Source: an uncultured Rhodospirillaceae bacterium
GTDB lineage: Bacteria > Pseudomonadota > Alphaproteobacteria > Rhodospirillales > Casp-alpha2
Reading direction: 5' to 3'
DNA length: 51,470 bases
Assembly: GCA_913030825.1 (NCBI GenBank)
Contig: CAJWCU010000023.1
Location: 1 to 51,470, forward strand
The notes beneath the pieces were generated by a model. It had not been told where the DNA came from. It was given only the letters and a program-made list of their open reading frames with translations, and did not search any database. This document shows, in pieces, positions 39,945 through 49,576 of this stretch. The translations under genes and the position numbers were made by a program. The stretch's first letter is position 1. Each line of letters opens with the position of its first letter.

Positions 39945-41319
39945 GCAGGTTTCACGCGTGTACACCTTCGTCAACGACATCCTGAACGAGGTCGACCGGA
40001 AGACGGGCGACACCCATTTCGGCCGCGTCGCCAACGTCGTCGGCCTATTGGTCGAGGTCGAAGGACTGCAAGGCGCCGTCTCCGTTTCCGACCATTGCGA
40101 CATCACCACGAAGAATGGCCAGACGCTGCCGTGCGAGGTCGTCGGTTTCCGCGACGGCAAGGCTTTGGTCATGCCCTTTGGGTCCGTCGACGGCATCGGC
40201 ATGGGATGCCGGGTCGAAGTCGGCGCGTCGGAGCCGGTGATCTATCCCGTCCATGCCTGGTTGGGGCGCGTCATTGACGCCTTCGGCCGTCCGATCGACG
40301 GCAAGGGGCCGCTGCCGACCGGCGCCAACCCCTATCCGATCCATACGGTGCCGCCGCCGGCCCACGAACGGTCGCGCGTGGGTGGCAAGCTGGATCTCGG
40401 TGTGCGGGCCATGAATGCCTTCCTGACATGCTGCCGTGGCCAGCGCCTGGGTATCTTCGCGGGATCGGGCGTCGGCAAATCAACGCTGCTGTCGATGATG
40501 GCGCGCAATACGGACGCGGAGGTCGGCGTCATCGGTCTGGTCGGTGAACGCGGCCGCGAGGCCCGCGAATTCATCGAAGACCATTTGGGCGAGGAAGGAT
40601 TGGCGCGTTCCGTTGTCGTCGTCGCGACCTCGGACGAACCGCCGCTGGTCCGCCGTCAGGCGGCCTTCATGACGATGGCCGTGGCTGAATTTTTCCGCGA
40701 CGAAGGCGCCAACGTGCTCTGCCTGATGGACTCGGTCACCCGCGTCGCCATGGCACAGCGGGAGATCAGCCTGGCCGTGGGCGAGCCGCCGGCCTCCAAG
40801 GGGTATACGCCGTCGGTCTTTGCCCTGCTGCCGCGCCTTTTGGAGCGCGCGGGACCGGGTCGAGAGGGCCAGGGCGATGTGACCGGTCTATTTACCGTGC
40901 TGGTCGAAGGCGACGACCACAACGAACCCGTCGCCGATGCCGTGCGCGGTATCCTGGACGGGCACGTCGTGCTCGATCGGGCAATCGCCGAGCGCAACCG
41001 CTATCCGGCGATCAACATTCTGCGTAGTGTGTCGCGAACCATGCCCGCCTGCAACACGCCGGAACAGAACGCGCTGGTCGCGCGCGCCCGGCAATTGCTG
41101 TCGGTCTACGAGGATATGGCCGAACTGATCCGTCTCGGGGCTTATCGCCGCGGCTCCGACCCGCAGGTCGATGAGGCGATCCAGTACTACGACGCGATCG
41201 AGGCTTTCCTGGGCCAGGAAATCAGCGAGGTCACAGATCTGGAAACCTGTTACCGGATGTTGGCCGAAACCCTCGACATGCCGGTCCCTGGTGCCGGCGA
41301 CGCGGCACCCGCAGCGTGA
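39937..41319 (+). CDS. fliI: Flagellar export ATPase FliI
   Basis: FliI is the F1-beta-like ATPase that helps feed substrates into the flagellar export gate. In 460 residues it has Walker [10 protein letters not shown] (175-183), [15 protein letters not shown], Walker [18 protein letters not shown], and the export-ATPase strings [18 protein letters not shown] and [10 protein letters not shown]. The start is uncertain. TTG at 39937 gives the length stated, and GTG at 39958 (21 bp on) is equally plausible; neither has a strong ribosome binding site. It diverges from ctrA and is followed 29 bp later by fliJ. Confidence 0.94.
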   Translation: MDSQVSRVYTFVNDILNEVDRKTGDTHFGRVANVVGLLVEVEGLQGAVSVSDHCDITTKNGQTLPCEVVGFRDGKALVMPFGSVDGIGMGCRVEVGASEPVIYPVHAWLGRVIDAFGRPIDGKGPLPTGANPYPIHTVPPPAHERSRVGGKLDLGVRAMNAFLTCCRGQRLGIFAGSGVGKSTLLSMMARNTDAEVGVIGLVGERGREAREFIEDHLGEEGLARSVVVVATSDEPPLVRRQAAFMTMAVAEFFRDEGANVLCLMDSVTRVAMAQREISLAVGEPPASKGYTPSVFALLPRLLERAGPGREGQGDVTGLFTVLVEGDDHNEPVADAVRGILDGHVVLDRAIAERNRYPAINILRSVSRTMPACNTPEQNALVARARQLLSVYEDMAELIRLGAYRRGSDPQVDEAIQYYDAIEAFLGQEISEVTDLETCYRMLAETLDMPVPGAGDAAPAA

Positions 41320-41348
41320 CGCGGTCCTGACGGAGGCATTACCGACGG

Positions 41349-41789
41349 ATGGCAACCGGTCTCAAGAACCTTATCCGCCTTCATGAATGGACCGTCGACG
41401 AACGGCGCCGGGAGTTGGGCAACCATATCCGCCGCCTCAATCATCTGGACGAACAGGTCCGCAATCTGGAAGAAGAATTGAAACGCGAACAGGCGCTGGC
41501 CGGGGCCGGTGATCTGGGCATCACCTTCGGCGCCTATTACAATCTGTTCCGTTATCGCCGCCAGCGCCTGGACGACGCGATCCGGACGAAAGAGCGCGAT
41601 ATTGCCGAAGCCCGCGAAATCCTGGGCAATGCCTTTATGGAATTGAAGAAGTATCAGGTCGCCCAAGAGGTCCGGAATCGCGAGGAAGAGCTTGAGGAAA
41701 CCCGCCGGGAACAGGCGGAACTGGACGAACTGGGGCTGCAGTTGTACCGCCGCGAGGCCGCCCGCCGCCGCCGGGCCCAGCGCTCGTAA
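41349..41789 (+). CDS. fliJ: Flagellar export chaperone FliJ
   Basis: This 146-residue protein is almost wholly coiled coil, as expected for FliJ, the stalk-like partner of FliI that contacts FlhA. The opening LKNLIRLHEWTVDERRREL and the heptads through EELEETRREQAELDELGLQL fit the family. The tail is strongly basic (RREAARRRRAQRS). Identity rests on its fold type and its place directly after fliI. GGAGGC lies upstream of the ATG. It is convergent with the QueF-like gene 22 bp away. Confidence 0.85.
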   Translation: MATGLKNLIRLHEWTVDERRRELGNHIRRLNHLDEQVRNLEEELKREQALAGAGDLGITFGAYYNLFRYRRQRLDDAIRTKERDIAEAREILGNAFMELKKYQVAQEVRNREEELEETRREQAELDELGLQLYRREAARRRRAQRS

Positions 41790-41811
41790 TCTCTTCTCTG
41801 GTTTCTATCCC

Positions 41812-42201
41812 CTAGAGAGTTTCCTGACTGGTCAGCAGAGCCGCGTTGTTCCATTGCGGCTGGCGGTCCTCGACCAGGACCTTGTGTTCGGGCGATCCGT
41901 CGGCGCCGGCTTCCTGATGGGTGATGATCTGAACCCAGCGCGGCACCAACTCGTTGCTGACATCCTGCAGGATCGTCGTTGCGAGGTTTTCATGCGACGC
42001 CCAATCGAAGGATTCCAATGTCTGCAGATAGGCGATGAAGCGGGCGGGCGCGAGGGTTTTGGCATCCGGCACATAGCGCAGTGTTACCCGCACCCGGCCA
42101 CCGAAGGCCGCCATCCCCCCGGCCAAGGAAGAGACGAAATCGATATTGCGGTCCGGATTCTCGATCGGGTCGAGGATGGCGCGGCGCTGCCAGATATCCA
42201 T
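41812..42201 (-). CDS. QueF-like tunnelling-fold protein lacking the catalytic cysteine
   Basis: This 129-residue protein resembles the unimodular nitrile reductase QueF. It has the strand VRVTLRYVPD, then YLQTLESFDWASHENLATTI and the PRW motif (87-89). His70-Glu71 match the conserved His-Glu that contacts preQ0. The catalytic cysteine of the family (in SLCPVTGQPD) corresponds to Ala27 in SSLAGG, and the aspartate seven residues on is Gly34. It therefore cannot form the thioimide intermediate and should not reduce preQ0. It lies at the end of the leftward flagellar operon, 14 bp after the FliK-like gene, which suggests a binding or structural role. The similarity is by eye and moderate. Confidence 0.55.
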   Translation of the reverse strand: MDIWQRRAILDPIENPDRNIDFVSSLAGGMAAFGGRVRVTLRYVPDAKTLAPARFIAYLQTLESFDWASHENLATTILQDVSNELVPRWVQIITHQEAGADGSPEHKVLVEDRQPQWNNAALLTSQETL

Positions 42202-42215
42202 GATGGGGCGTCCCT

Positions 42216-43922
42216 TCAGACGTTCAGGCCGACACCGCCCTTGACCGGGGCGGGTGGGGCGACTTCGATGAAGTTTGCGGGCTGCGCCTGGAACCCGACG
42301 CCACCTCGATAACCGGTGATGTCCCCCGACTTTTCGTAGAGGTGGCGGATATCGTTGCGCATACCAGACGGCAGGTGGCTGTCCGACCGGACGACCATAT
42401 CCATGCGGTGATGCGCCGTATCGATCAGGCCGTCCAGTTGGATATGGCCCAACTTGGATAGCGTGATATCGACGACGAACCGGGTGCCCCGGCCGCTTCC
42501 TTCCTCGGCGTCTTCTTCTTCCTGAGGTCGGGTGAACAGGCGGATCTGCTCCAGTTGCTGGCCGTTGAACATGGGGATCATCAAGGTGCGCCAATCGCCG
42601 GTTGCCGGCTCGTCCGCCAGGCGGGAAAGCTGGCCCAGATCCCCTTGCAACCGGTCGACCAGTCCCGGATTGATCCGGTTCAAAACTCGCGTCGGCCCGT
42701 CGCCCAGCCAGGAGCGGACGTCGCCGCCCCGCATGGCGGTCAGAAAGAACAGAATATTGGTCGTCATATTGGCGTCGGGGCGCGGCATCGCGGTCTGCAG
42801 CAGATGCTGTGCCGTGTTGGGGGCGTGCTGTGCCAGTTCCTCGACGGCGTCGTCCAGGGCGGGCCAATGCCGATCCAGGAACAGCGATTGCCGCAGGGTC
42901 AGTTGCTGGCTATCGAGCAGCGGCTCCGGCGCCGCCGGGGGTAGAGGTGCGCCGGTGATCGTCATCACCACACGCGATCCTTCCGGCGGCGGGTTGGCTC
43001 CGTTCAGTGTGATCGGGCCCAACGCCGTCTCGACGATCGGCTGACCGCCCGCTTGGGTGCCGGTTATGATGCCGGTCAGTGTCTGGCCCAGGGTCGCAAG
43101 CGCCGGGGACGGGCCTTGGGTCTGGGTGACCGCGGCAGCACCGCCTGGCGGCGGCGGCTGAACGGCGGTCAGTTGCACCGTGAATTGCGTGCCGACCGGC
43201 AGGGTCTGCGGCGTTGGCGCGGATCCGATCGGAACCGATCCGGAAAGAGACCCAGGTGTCGCCGTCGGCGAGGGGACGGGCGTTGCGGCGCCCGGAGCGG
43301 GCGTGCCGGACGTTGGTGGCGTCGTGACAGGCGTCTGCCCTGCCGCCGGTGCTCCGCCGGTCGGATTGGTGCCGGGCAGGAACGGGCCGGATTGGCCGGC
43401 CCCGGTGGGGGGGGCCGCTTGACCGCCGGCGCCCGGGACCGCCGCAGCGAATCCCGATGCGGGGCGCAGCAGGGTCGCGGTCAGGCTGTTTCCCTCGGTA
43501 AAGGGGGGCAGGTTCAAAAGAACGCCACCTTGCGCTTGGCTTCCGGCCTGGGCGGATTGTGTCGCCGCAGCACGGATAAGGGCTGCGGGGCTCTGGCCAT
43601 TGATGGCGGTGATGATGAACTGCAATTGCGGGCCCCGGCCGTTCAATTGCAGCGTGACCGTATCGCCCGGTTTGAGATTGAGAAGGGCTTGAAGCTGCAA
43701 TTGCAGCTTCCCGGCGGTGCCGTCTAGATCGATAAGACCCTGTTTCCCGAGGGTGGCGACCTGCAGGTCGAAGGTGGCGCCGAGTGCGGCCTGGAGGATC
43801 GCCGGGGGTACGGGAACCTGCGCCTGTGCCGGCGGCAAGGTGATGGCCGTCGGCGGCGGCGGCGGTGGGGCCGCGCCCGTCGGCAGGGGCGGGGGCGGCG
43901 GCGGTGCGGAAATTTCCGACAT
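42216..43922 (-). CDS. FliK-like flagellar locus protein, Pro/Gly/Thr-rich
   Basis: This 568-residue protein has a proline-rich start with runs of up to seven prolines. A small domain (about 40-125, ILQAALGATFDLQVATLGKQ) is followed by a long low-complexity Pro/Thr/Gly/Ala linker (about 130-290). The folded C-terminal half (about 330-545) has TLMIPMFNGQQLEQIRLFTR, VVDITLSKLGHIQLDGLI and MVVRSDSHLPSGMRNDI. The C-terminal pattern recalls the conserved domain of FliK hook-length proteins, where a disordered N-terminal part acts as a ruler. The gene lies between flhF and the QueF-like gene. I am confident that it belongs to the flagellar operon and only moderately so of the FliK role. Confidence 0.6.
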   Translation of the reverse strand: MSEISAPPPPPPLPTGAAPPPPPPTAITLPPAQAQVPVPPAILQAALGATFDLQVATLGKQGLIDLDGTAGKLQLQLQALLNLKPGDTVTLQLNGRGPQLQFIITAINGQSPAALIRAAATQSAQAGSQAQGGVLLNLPPFTEGNSLTATLLRPASGFAAAVPGAGGQAAPPTGAGQSGPFLPGTNPTGGAPAAGQTPVTTPPTSGTPAPGAATPVPSPTATPGSLSGSVPIGSAPTPQTLPVGTQFTVQLTAVQPPPPGGAAAVTQTQGPSPALATLGQTLTGIITGTQAGGQPIVETALGPITLNGANPPPEGSRVVMTITGAPLPPAAPEPLLDSQQLTLRQSLFLDRHWPALDDAVEELAQHAPNTAQHLLQTAMPRPDANMTTNILFFLTAMRGGDVRSWLGDGPTRVLNRINPGLVDRLQGDLGQLSRLADEPATGDWRTLMIPMFNGQQLEQIRLFTRPQEEEDAEEGSGRGTRFVVDITLSKLGHIQLDGLIDTAHHRMDMVVRSDSHLPSGMRNDIRHLYEKSGDITGYRGGVGFQAQPANFIEVAPPAPVKGGVGLNV

Positions 43923-43952
43923 GGGTGCGGGCCCCTGTTAGGTCGTGGAAGT

Positions 43953-45008
43953 TCAGCCTTCCGCCGGTAGGGCGAGGTTGATCTCGGTCTCGCCTTCACC
44001 GATCAAATGATCGAGGTCACGGGCGCGGCGTTCCGCGTCGTCCCGCATCGGCAAATCGTTGCGCAGGCTCAGCACTTCACCGTAAAGCAGGTCGGACAGG
44101 TCCGACGCCTGGACCGGGAAGAAGCCGTCGATGGGATCCGCCGAGCCGGTCGTTCCGGCGATGGCCAGACCGGCGCTTTCCATGGCGGCCAGAAGGGCGC
44201 CCAAGCGGCCCGTCGTATCCGTGCGGGTGAACAGCATGCGTTTGATGCCCAGTTCGCCGAAGGCCATGGCCGTGTCGGCGGCTTCCATCGCGTCCATCCC
44301 GGCCCCCAGGACCAGCACCGGTTCCGCCGGAGCGGCGTTGACGAAATCGAACAGGTTGTCCATTTCCGTGGCCGACCGGTGATTGACGCCGGGCGAATCA
44401 ACCAGGACCACCGTCCGCTTGGGAATGCGGGCCATGAACTGGGCCATTTCGTCGGCGGTCTCGGTGATGAAGACTTCCTGGCCCATGATCTTGGCGAAGG
44501 CGCTGAGTTGTTCGACCGCACCGGCGCGTTTGAGGTCGGTGGTCAGGATTTGAACCGACCGGCGGGCCATCAGGGCGCGGGCCGCCAATTTGACGAGGGC
44601 CAGCGTCTTACCGCTGCCCGGCGGGCCGACCAGCATCAGGCGCTGGTTGTCTTCCGTCACGTCGATGGGCGAGAACGAAAAATCGAGCGCCAGGGCGCCC
44701 GCCAGCGAAGCAATGGGGGTGCGCGGCTCCATGTCCGCCGCCGCCTGGGCCAGGCGATCGGCCAGGACCATTGGAACGCCATGAAGCAGCAGGGTTTCCA
44801 GAACTTGGTCGAAGCGCTGTTCCGGCGCCATGGCGACCTGGCCGAGGCGCGGATCGTTGGCGTCCTGCTGGCGGGCCGCGACGATGCGGGCCTCGCCCGA
44901 GACCGGGTTGGTCTGGGTCGAGACGATGGTCGCTTCGTCGCCGAGTTCGCGGCGCACCAAAGCCATGGCCTGGCGGAGGTTGGCTGCCTTGAAGGTAAGG
45001 AGTTTCAT
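43953..45008 (-). CDS. flhF: FlhF-like SRP-family GTPase
   Basis: FlhF sets the site and number of polar flagella. The 351 residues open with MKLLTFKAANLRQAMALVRR, usual for FlhF. A short linker and an NG-type GTPase follow, with G1 GPPGSGKT (128-135), TTDLKRAGAVEQLSAFAKIM as the insertion region, and G3 DSPGVNH (204-210). The G4 motif reads TRTD (261-264), where most members have TKxD. The altered G3 (DTAG in most) and G4 suggest weakened or changed nucleotide handling. It lies between flhA, 33 bp upstream, and the FliK-like gene. No flhG gene is seen directly after it. Confidence 0.88.
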   Translation of the reverse strand: MKLLTFKAANLRQAMALVRRELGDEATIVSTQTNPVSGEARIVAARQQDANDPRLGQVAMAPEQRFDQVLETLLLHGVPMVLADRLAQAAADMEPRTPIASLAGALALDFSFSPIDVTEDNQRLMLVGPPGSGKTLALVKLAARALMARRSVQILTTDLKRAGAVEQLSAFAKIMGQEVFITETADEMAQFMARIPKRTVVLVDSPGVNHRSATEMDNLFDFVNAAPAEPVLVLGAGMDAMEAADTAMAFGELGIKRMLFTRTDTTGRLGALLAAMESAGLAIAGTTGSADPIDGFFPVQASDLSDLLYGEVLSLRNDLPMRDDAERRARDLDHLIGEGETEINLALPAEG

Positions 45009-45041
45009 CGTTCCGGGTCTCCTGTCGCTTTCTGCCGTCGG

Positions 45042-47213
45042 TTACACCTGGCCCACGGTCTTGATCTTGGCCTTGGGGTGGATTTCGTTCTGAGACATGA
45101 CCACGGTCATCGGCCGGAAGCGTTCGACGATGGAACGCACGTAGGGCCGGATGGCCGGGCTGGTGAGCAGGACCGGGCTTTCGCCCATCATGGCCTGACG
45201 TTCGAAATTCGTCCGGAGCGCGCCGATGAACTCCTGCAGTTTCGACGGCGCCATGGAAAGTTGCTTATCCTCCTCAGGACCGACAACGGATTCGGCGAAG
45301 GCCTGCTCCCACGGCGGCGACAACGTCACCAGTGGGATGAAGCCTTGGTCGTTGACGTTCGAGTCGGAAATCTGGCGGGCCAGGCGGGCACGAACGTGTT
45401 CGGTGATCATCATCACGTTGCGGGTCCCGGCGCAGGCTTCGGCGACGCCCTCAAGAATGGTCGGCAGATCGCGGATCGAAACCCGTTCGGCCAGCAGGTT
45501 CTGCAATACCCGCTGCAGACCGCCCAGCGAAATGGTCGCCGGTACGATGGACTCGACCAGTTTCTGCTGTTCCTTGTCCAACTCGTCCAGAAGCTTCTGC
45601 GTCTCCGCATAGCTCAACAAGTCGTCCATGTTGTCCTTGATGATCTCGGTCAGGTGAGTGGTCACGACCGTCGCCGGATCGACCACCGTATAGCCGCGGA
45701 ACAAGGCCTCTTCGCGGTTGGAATCCTCGATCCACATGGCCGGCAGACCGAAGGTCGGCTCGACCGTCTTTTCCCCGGCCAGGGTGATTTCCTCGCCGCG
45801 CGGATCCATGACCAGCAGCATGTTGGGCCGCAGGTCGCCGCGCCCGGTCTCGATCTCCTTGACGCGGATGACGTAGGAGTTGGCGGGTAGCTGCATGTTG
45901 TCCTGAATACGGACCGACGGCATGACAAAGCCCATTTCCGACGCCAGCTGACGGCGCAGGGCCTTGATCTGATCGGTCAGACGTTGGCCGTTTTCGGGCG
46001 GCGCATTGATCAGCGACAGCAGGCCATAGCCCAGTTCCAGGCGCAGATAGTCGATGCGCAGCGCCGTGGAAATCGGCTCCTCGGCGGCCTTGGCCGGTTC
46101 CGGGGCGTTTTCTTCCATGGCCTGAATGGCTTCTTCGGCGCGGCGTTTGTCTCGAGCCGTGACGATGAAGCCCATGCCGCCTGTGATGCCCGCCAGCAAA
46201 AGGAAGGGGAAGGCAGGAATGCCGGGCATGGCGGCCAGACCGAGCAACAGGAAGCAGGACAGGCCGAGCGTCTTCGGCTGACCACCGATCTGGCGGAACA
46301 GGGTTTGTTCGGTCGGCCCGGTGATGCCGCCTTTGGTTACCATCATACCGGCGGCTGTCGAGACGATCAGCGCCGGGATCTGCGATACCAGTCCGTCACC
46401 GACGGTCAGGCGGGTATAGGCATCGGCGGCTTCGGCGAAGCTCAGGTCGTTCTGTGCGACACCGATGATCATACCGCCCAGGACGTTGATCAGGGTGATC
46501 AGCAGGCCGGCAATCGCGTCGCCGCGCACGAACTTCGACGCACCGTCCATGGCGCCGAAGAAGGTGCTTTCGTCTTCCAGGTTCTTGCGCCGCGTACGGG
46601 CGTCGTCTTCGTCGATCAGGCCCGACGACAAATCGGCGTCGATCGCCATCTGCTTGCCGGGCATGGCATCCAACGTAAAGCGCGCCGCGACTTCGGCAAT
46701 ACGCCCGGAACCCTTGGTGATAACGATGAAGTTGACGATCACCAGGATCGAGAAAACGATAATCCCGATGACGAAGTTGTCCTGCATCACGAAGCCACCG
46801 AAGGCCTGAATGACCTGTCCGGCGGCCTCGGTTCCCGTATGGCCTTCGGCCAGGATCAGGCGGGTCGAGGCCAGGTTCAGCGCTAGGCGGATCATCGTCG
46901 CCAGCAACAGCACCGTGGGGAAGGAGTTAAAGTCCAACGGCTTCTCGATGAAGATCGCCGTCATCAGGATCAGCACCGAGAAGGTGATGGAGAAGGCCAA
47001 GCTCATATCCAGGAGCCAGGTCGGCATGGGCAGGATCAGCACCACCAGGATGCCGATGACGCCCAGCGCGAAGAACAAGTCGCCGCGTTTTAGAAGGGCG
47101 CCGATGCTCGCGAACGGATTGCCGCCTTCTTCCTCGCCGCCGCCGTCCGCACCGTCGCGGGGGGCGGCGGTCGCGCGGGCGGCCGTGGGGGCTGCTTGCG
47201 TCGCTTCAGCCAT
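45042..47213 (-). CDS. flhA: Flagellar export gate protein FlhA
   Basis: FlhA forms the export gate ring that selects substrates for the flagellar type III system. The 723 residues have an Ala/Gly-rich start (1-35) and about eight transmembrane helices in the first half. The cytoplasmic FHIPEP-family loop includes GSGRIAEVAARFTLDAMPGK, QMAIDADLSSGLIDEDDA and FFGAMDGASKFVRGDAI. The C-terminal cytoplasmic domain (about 375-715) has the VIRVKEIETGRGDLRP and ARLARQISD regions. It lies between flbD and flhF in the leftward flagellar operon. Confidence 0.97.
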   Translation of the reverse strand: MAEATQAAPTAARATAAPRDGADGGGEEEGGNPFASIGALLKRGDLFFALGVIGILVVLILPMPTWLLDMSLAFSITFSVLILMTAIFIEKPLDFNSFPTVLLLATMIRLALNLASTRLILAEGHTGTEAAGQVIQAFGGFVMQDNFVIGIIVFSILVIVNFIVITKGSGRIAEVAARFTLDAMPGKQMAIDADLSSGLIDEDDARTRRKNLEDESTFFGAMDGASKFVRGDAIAGLLITLINVLGGMIIGVAQNDLSFAEAADAYTRLTVGDGLVSQIPALIVSTAAGMMVTKGGITGPTEQTLFRQIGGQPKTLGLSCFLLLGLAAMPGIPAFPFLLLAGITGGMGFIVTARDKRRAEEAIQAMEENAPEPAKAAEEPISTALRIDYLRLELGYGLLSLINAPPENGQRLTDQIKALRRQLASEMGFVMPSVRIQDNMQLPANSYVIRVKEIETGRGDLRPNMLLVMDPRGEEITLAGEKTVEPTFGLPAMWIEDSNREEALFRGYTVVDPATVVTTHLTEIIKDNMDDLLSYAETQKLLDELDKEQQKLVESIVPATISLGGLQRVLQNLLAERVSIRDLPTILEGVAEACAGTRNVMMITEHVRARLARQISDSNVNDQGFIPLVTLSPPWEQAFAESVVGPEEDKQLSMAPSKLQEFIGALRTNFERQAMMGESPVLLTSPAIRPYVRSIVERFRPMTVVMSQNEIHPKAKIKTVGQV

Positions 47214-47290
47214 TTGTGTTCACCACCCGTTGCTTGACCATTTCCGTTCTCATTCTGTCCCGAATTTTCTTGTCGTTGCGGCCCGTTCCG

Positions 47291-48640
47291 TCAGGGTGCC
47301 GGAGCGGCCCCGGCCTCACCCGGTTGGGGCACGGCGAAGCCTTCCTGGCTGTACTGACGCAGCTTGTTGCGCAGCGTGCGGATGGAAATACCCAGGATAT
47401 TGGCCGCATGGGTCCGGTTGCCCAGGCAGTGGTGAAGGGTGTCGATGATCAGGTCTCGTTCCACGTCGGCCACGGTGCGGCCGACCAGGGCCGCCGTTTC
47501 GGCATCCGCGTCGGACACACCGGCCGAGGCGGGGGCACCAGCGTCGCCGGATACCATAATGGTTTCGGGGCCGATCTCGCTGCCGGTCGCCAGGATCACG
47601 GCGCGGTGGATGGCGTTTTCCAATTCGCGCACGTTGCCGGGCCAGGCATGGGATTTCAGTTTGGCCATGGCGGCCTCGGAAATCGGGCGTTCGTCGATTT
47701 GATTGGCCTCCGAATATTTCGCCACGAAATGTTGGGCGAGCAGGGGAATATCCTGGTTGCGGCGGGCCAGGGACGGCATTGCCAGATTGACGACGTTCAG
47801 GCGGAAATAGAGGTCTTCGCGGAAGGTGCCGTTGGCGACTTCTTCCTGCAGATTGCGATTGGATGTCGCGATGATGCGCACGTCGACCTTGACCGGCTTG
47901 GTCCCGCCGACCCGGTCGATTTCCCGTTCTTGCACGGCGCGCAAAAGCTTGGCCTGCAGACGTGGGTCCATTTCGGAAATTTCATCCAGCAGCAACGTGC
48001 CGCCGGTGGCTTCCTCGAATTTGCCGATGCGCCGCGCGACGGCGCCGGTAAAGGCACCCTTTTCGTGCCCGAACAATTCTGATTCCAGAAGGTTTTCAGG
48101 GATCGCGGCGCAGTTCACGGCGACGAAGGCCTGATCCTTGCGCCGGCTCTTGGCATGCAGGTGTCGGGCCATCATTTCCTTACCCGTGCCGGAGGCGCCG
48201 GTGATCAGAACGCTGGCTTCCGAGGGGGCTACCTGATCGGCCATCTTGATGACTTCGGCCATGCCCGGGTCGCCATGAACGATGGTCGACGGTTCATCGG
48301 AAACGGCATGCAGGACGGCGGCGATCAGATCGGCATCCGGCGGCAGGGGAACGTATTCCTTGGCGCCGGCCTTGATGGCGCGGACGGCGGCCTGGCTGTC
48401 GTTCGCGGTGCCGCAGGCGATGACGGGAAGGGCGATACGTTCGCTGTCCAGCGAGGTCACCAGACGCGCAATGTCGGCGCCGACGTCGACCATGATCAGG
48501 TCTGCGCCCTGACCGGCGCGGAGCTGTTCCAGCGCCCGGTCCACGGTCTCCGCCTGCTGGACTTTGGCGCCCTTCTGCATGGCGATCTGGCTGGCGGCGC
48601 CGATCTGTCCGCCCAACGTGCCGATAATCAACAATCTCAT
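47291..48640 (-). CDS. flbD: Sigma-54-dependent flagellar regulator FlbD
   Basis: FlbD activates late flagellar genes with sigma-54 RNA polymerase. The 449 residues have a degenerate receiver (1-120; Asp52 is at the usual place, but the acidic pair near the N-terminus is missing). The AAA+ domain follows (Walker A GASGTGKE, the sigma-54 contact loop GAFTGA, Walker B GGTLLLDEISEMD). A Fis-type helix-turn-helix ends it (GNRTHAANILGISIRTLRNK LRQY region). Caulobacter FlbD has a similarly unusual receiver. It lies between motA and flhA. The 81 bp on its upstream side show no clear promoter, so it is probably read from the operon. Confidence 0.93.
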   Translation of the reverse strand: MRLLIIGTLGGQIGAASQIAMQKGAKVQQAETVDRALEQLRAGQGADLIMVDVGADIARLVTSLDSERIALPVIACGTANDSQAAVRAIKAGAKEYVPLPPDADLIAAVLHAVSDEPSTIVHGDPGMAEVIKMADQVAPSEASVLITGASGTGKEMMARHLHAKSRRKDQAFVAVNCAAIPENLLESELFGHEKGAFTGAVARRIGKFEEATGGTLLLDEISEMDPRLQAKLLRAVQEREIDRVGGTKPVKVDVRIIATSNRNLQEEVANGTFREDLYFRLNVVNLAMPSLARRNQDIPLLAQHFVAKYSEANQIDERPISEAAMAKLKSHAWPGNVRELENAIHRAVILATGSEIGPETIMVSGDAGAPASAGVSDADAETAALVGRTVADVERDLIIDTLHHCLGNRTHAANILGISIRTLRNKLRQYSQEGFAVPQPGEAGAAPAP

Positions 48641-48721
48641 GACCGTTCTGTCCCTAACTTGGTGTGCGTGGCGTTCAAGATGCTTCGTCCCTCGAAGCAG
48701 CCCGTATGTGCCTGCATTGGC

Positions 48722-49537
48722 CTAGTCGAAATAATTCACCCGTTTTTCCGGCGGTAGGATGCTATTCAGCAGCATCTCAAGACGCCGGGGATTTTCCTGG
48801 CGGCCGATGGAGCCCGTGGACAACACGTAGACTTGGTTGACCATTGCTTCGTCGGTCGAGTTTCTTTCAAGTTTGTTGGCCAGCGGTGTGAAGACCATGT
48901 TGGCCAGGACCGCGCCGTAAAACGTCGTCAGCAGGGCCACCGCCATGGACGGCCCGATGGCGCCCGGATCGTCCAGGTTGCCGAGCATCTGGACCAGGCC
49001 GATCAGCGTGCCGATCAGGCCCATGGCCGGCGACAATTCGGCCATCCGGCGCAGGACGTTGATGCTTTTCTGGTGGCGCTGGAACATCGCCTGCATGTCG
49101 CGCCGCAGGATTGCCTCGACCTCTTCGCCGGGCGTGCCGTCGACGACCATGCCGATGCCCTTGTGCAGCACCGGTTCCGCCTGGATCCCGCCCATCACGT
49201 TCTGCAGCGCCAGAACGCCCTGTTTGCGGGCCAGTTCAGCCAATTGCAGCGATTGGAAAGAGGCCCGCGTCGGATCGCGGTTGATGCGGACGAATGTCTT
49301 CAGCGACACACGCAGCGTGCGACCCATCTCGGGCAGGGAGAAACTGGCCGTGGTGATCGCAAGCGTGCCGCCGATGACGATCAGGATCGACGGAATGTTG
49401 ATGAAGGACCCGGGAGAACTGCCGAACCCGATGGCCGTGGCCAACAGGCCGAAACCCACGGCAAGGCCGAGCACCGTGGCGGCGTCCACGGTGGTCCGGT
49501 TGCGCAGGGGACCTGAGGAAGGGGTTGCTTCGGCCAT
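48722..49537 (-). CDS. motA: Flagellar motor stator protein MotA/PomA family
   Basis: This 271-residue membrane protein is the A subunit of the stator ion channel. Four transmembrane segments are seen at about 20-38, 46-65, 165-186 and 195-217. A large cytoplasmic loop lies between the second and third, and the MotA signatures are ELSPAMGLIGTLIGLVQML and GPSMAVALLTTFYGAVLANM. The charged cytoplasmic region (RRDMQAMFQRHQKSINVLRR) would contact FliG. The partner motB is not in this window. It lies 39 bp after fliN in the leftward operon. Sequence alone does not decide proton or sodium use. Confidence 0.9.
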   Translation of the reverse strand: MAEATPSSGPLRNRTTVDAATVLGLAVGFGLLATAIGFGSSPGSFINIPSILIVIGGTLAITTASFSLPEMGRTLRVSLKTFVRINRDPTRASFQSLQLAELARKQGVLALQNVMGGIQAEPVLHKGIGMVVDGTPGEEVEAILRRDMQAMFQRHQKSINVLRRMAELSPAMGLIGTLIGLVQMLGNLDDPGAIGPSMAVALLTTFYGAVLANMVFTPLANKLERNSTDEAMVNQVYVLSTGSIGRQENPRRLEMLLNSILPPEKRVNYFD

Positions 49538-49576
49538 TGTCGTCCGTTTCCGTCGGTTTCCTTGAACCGGTCCGCC

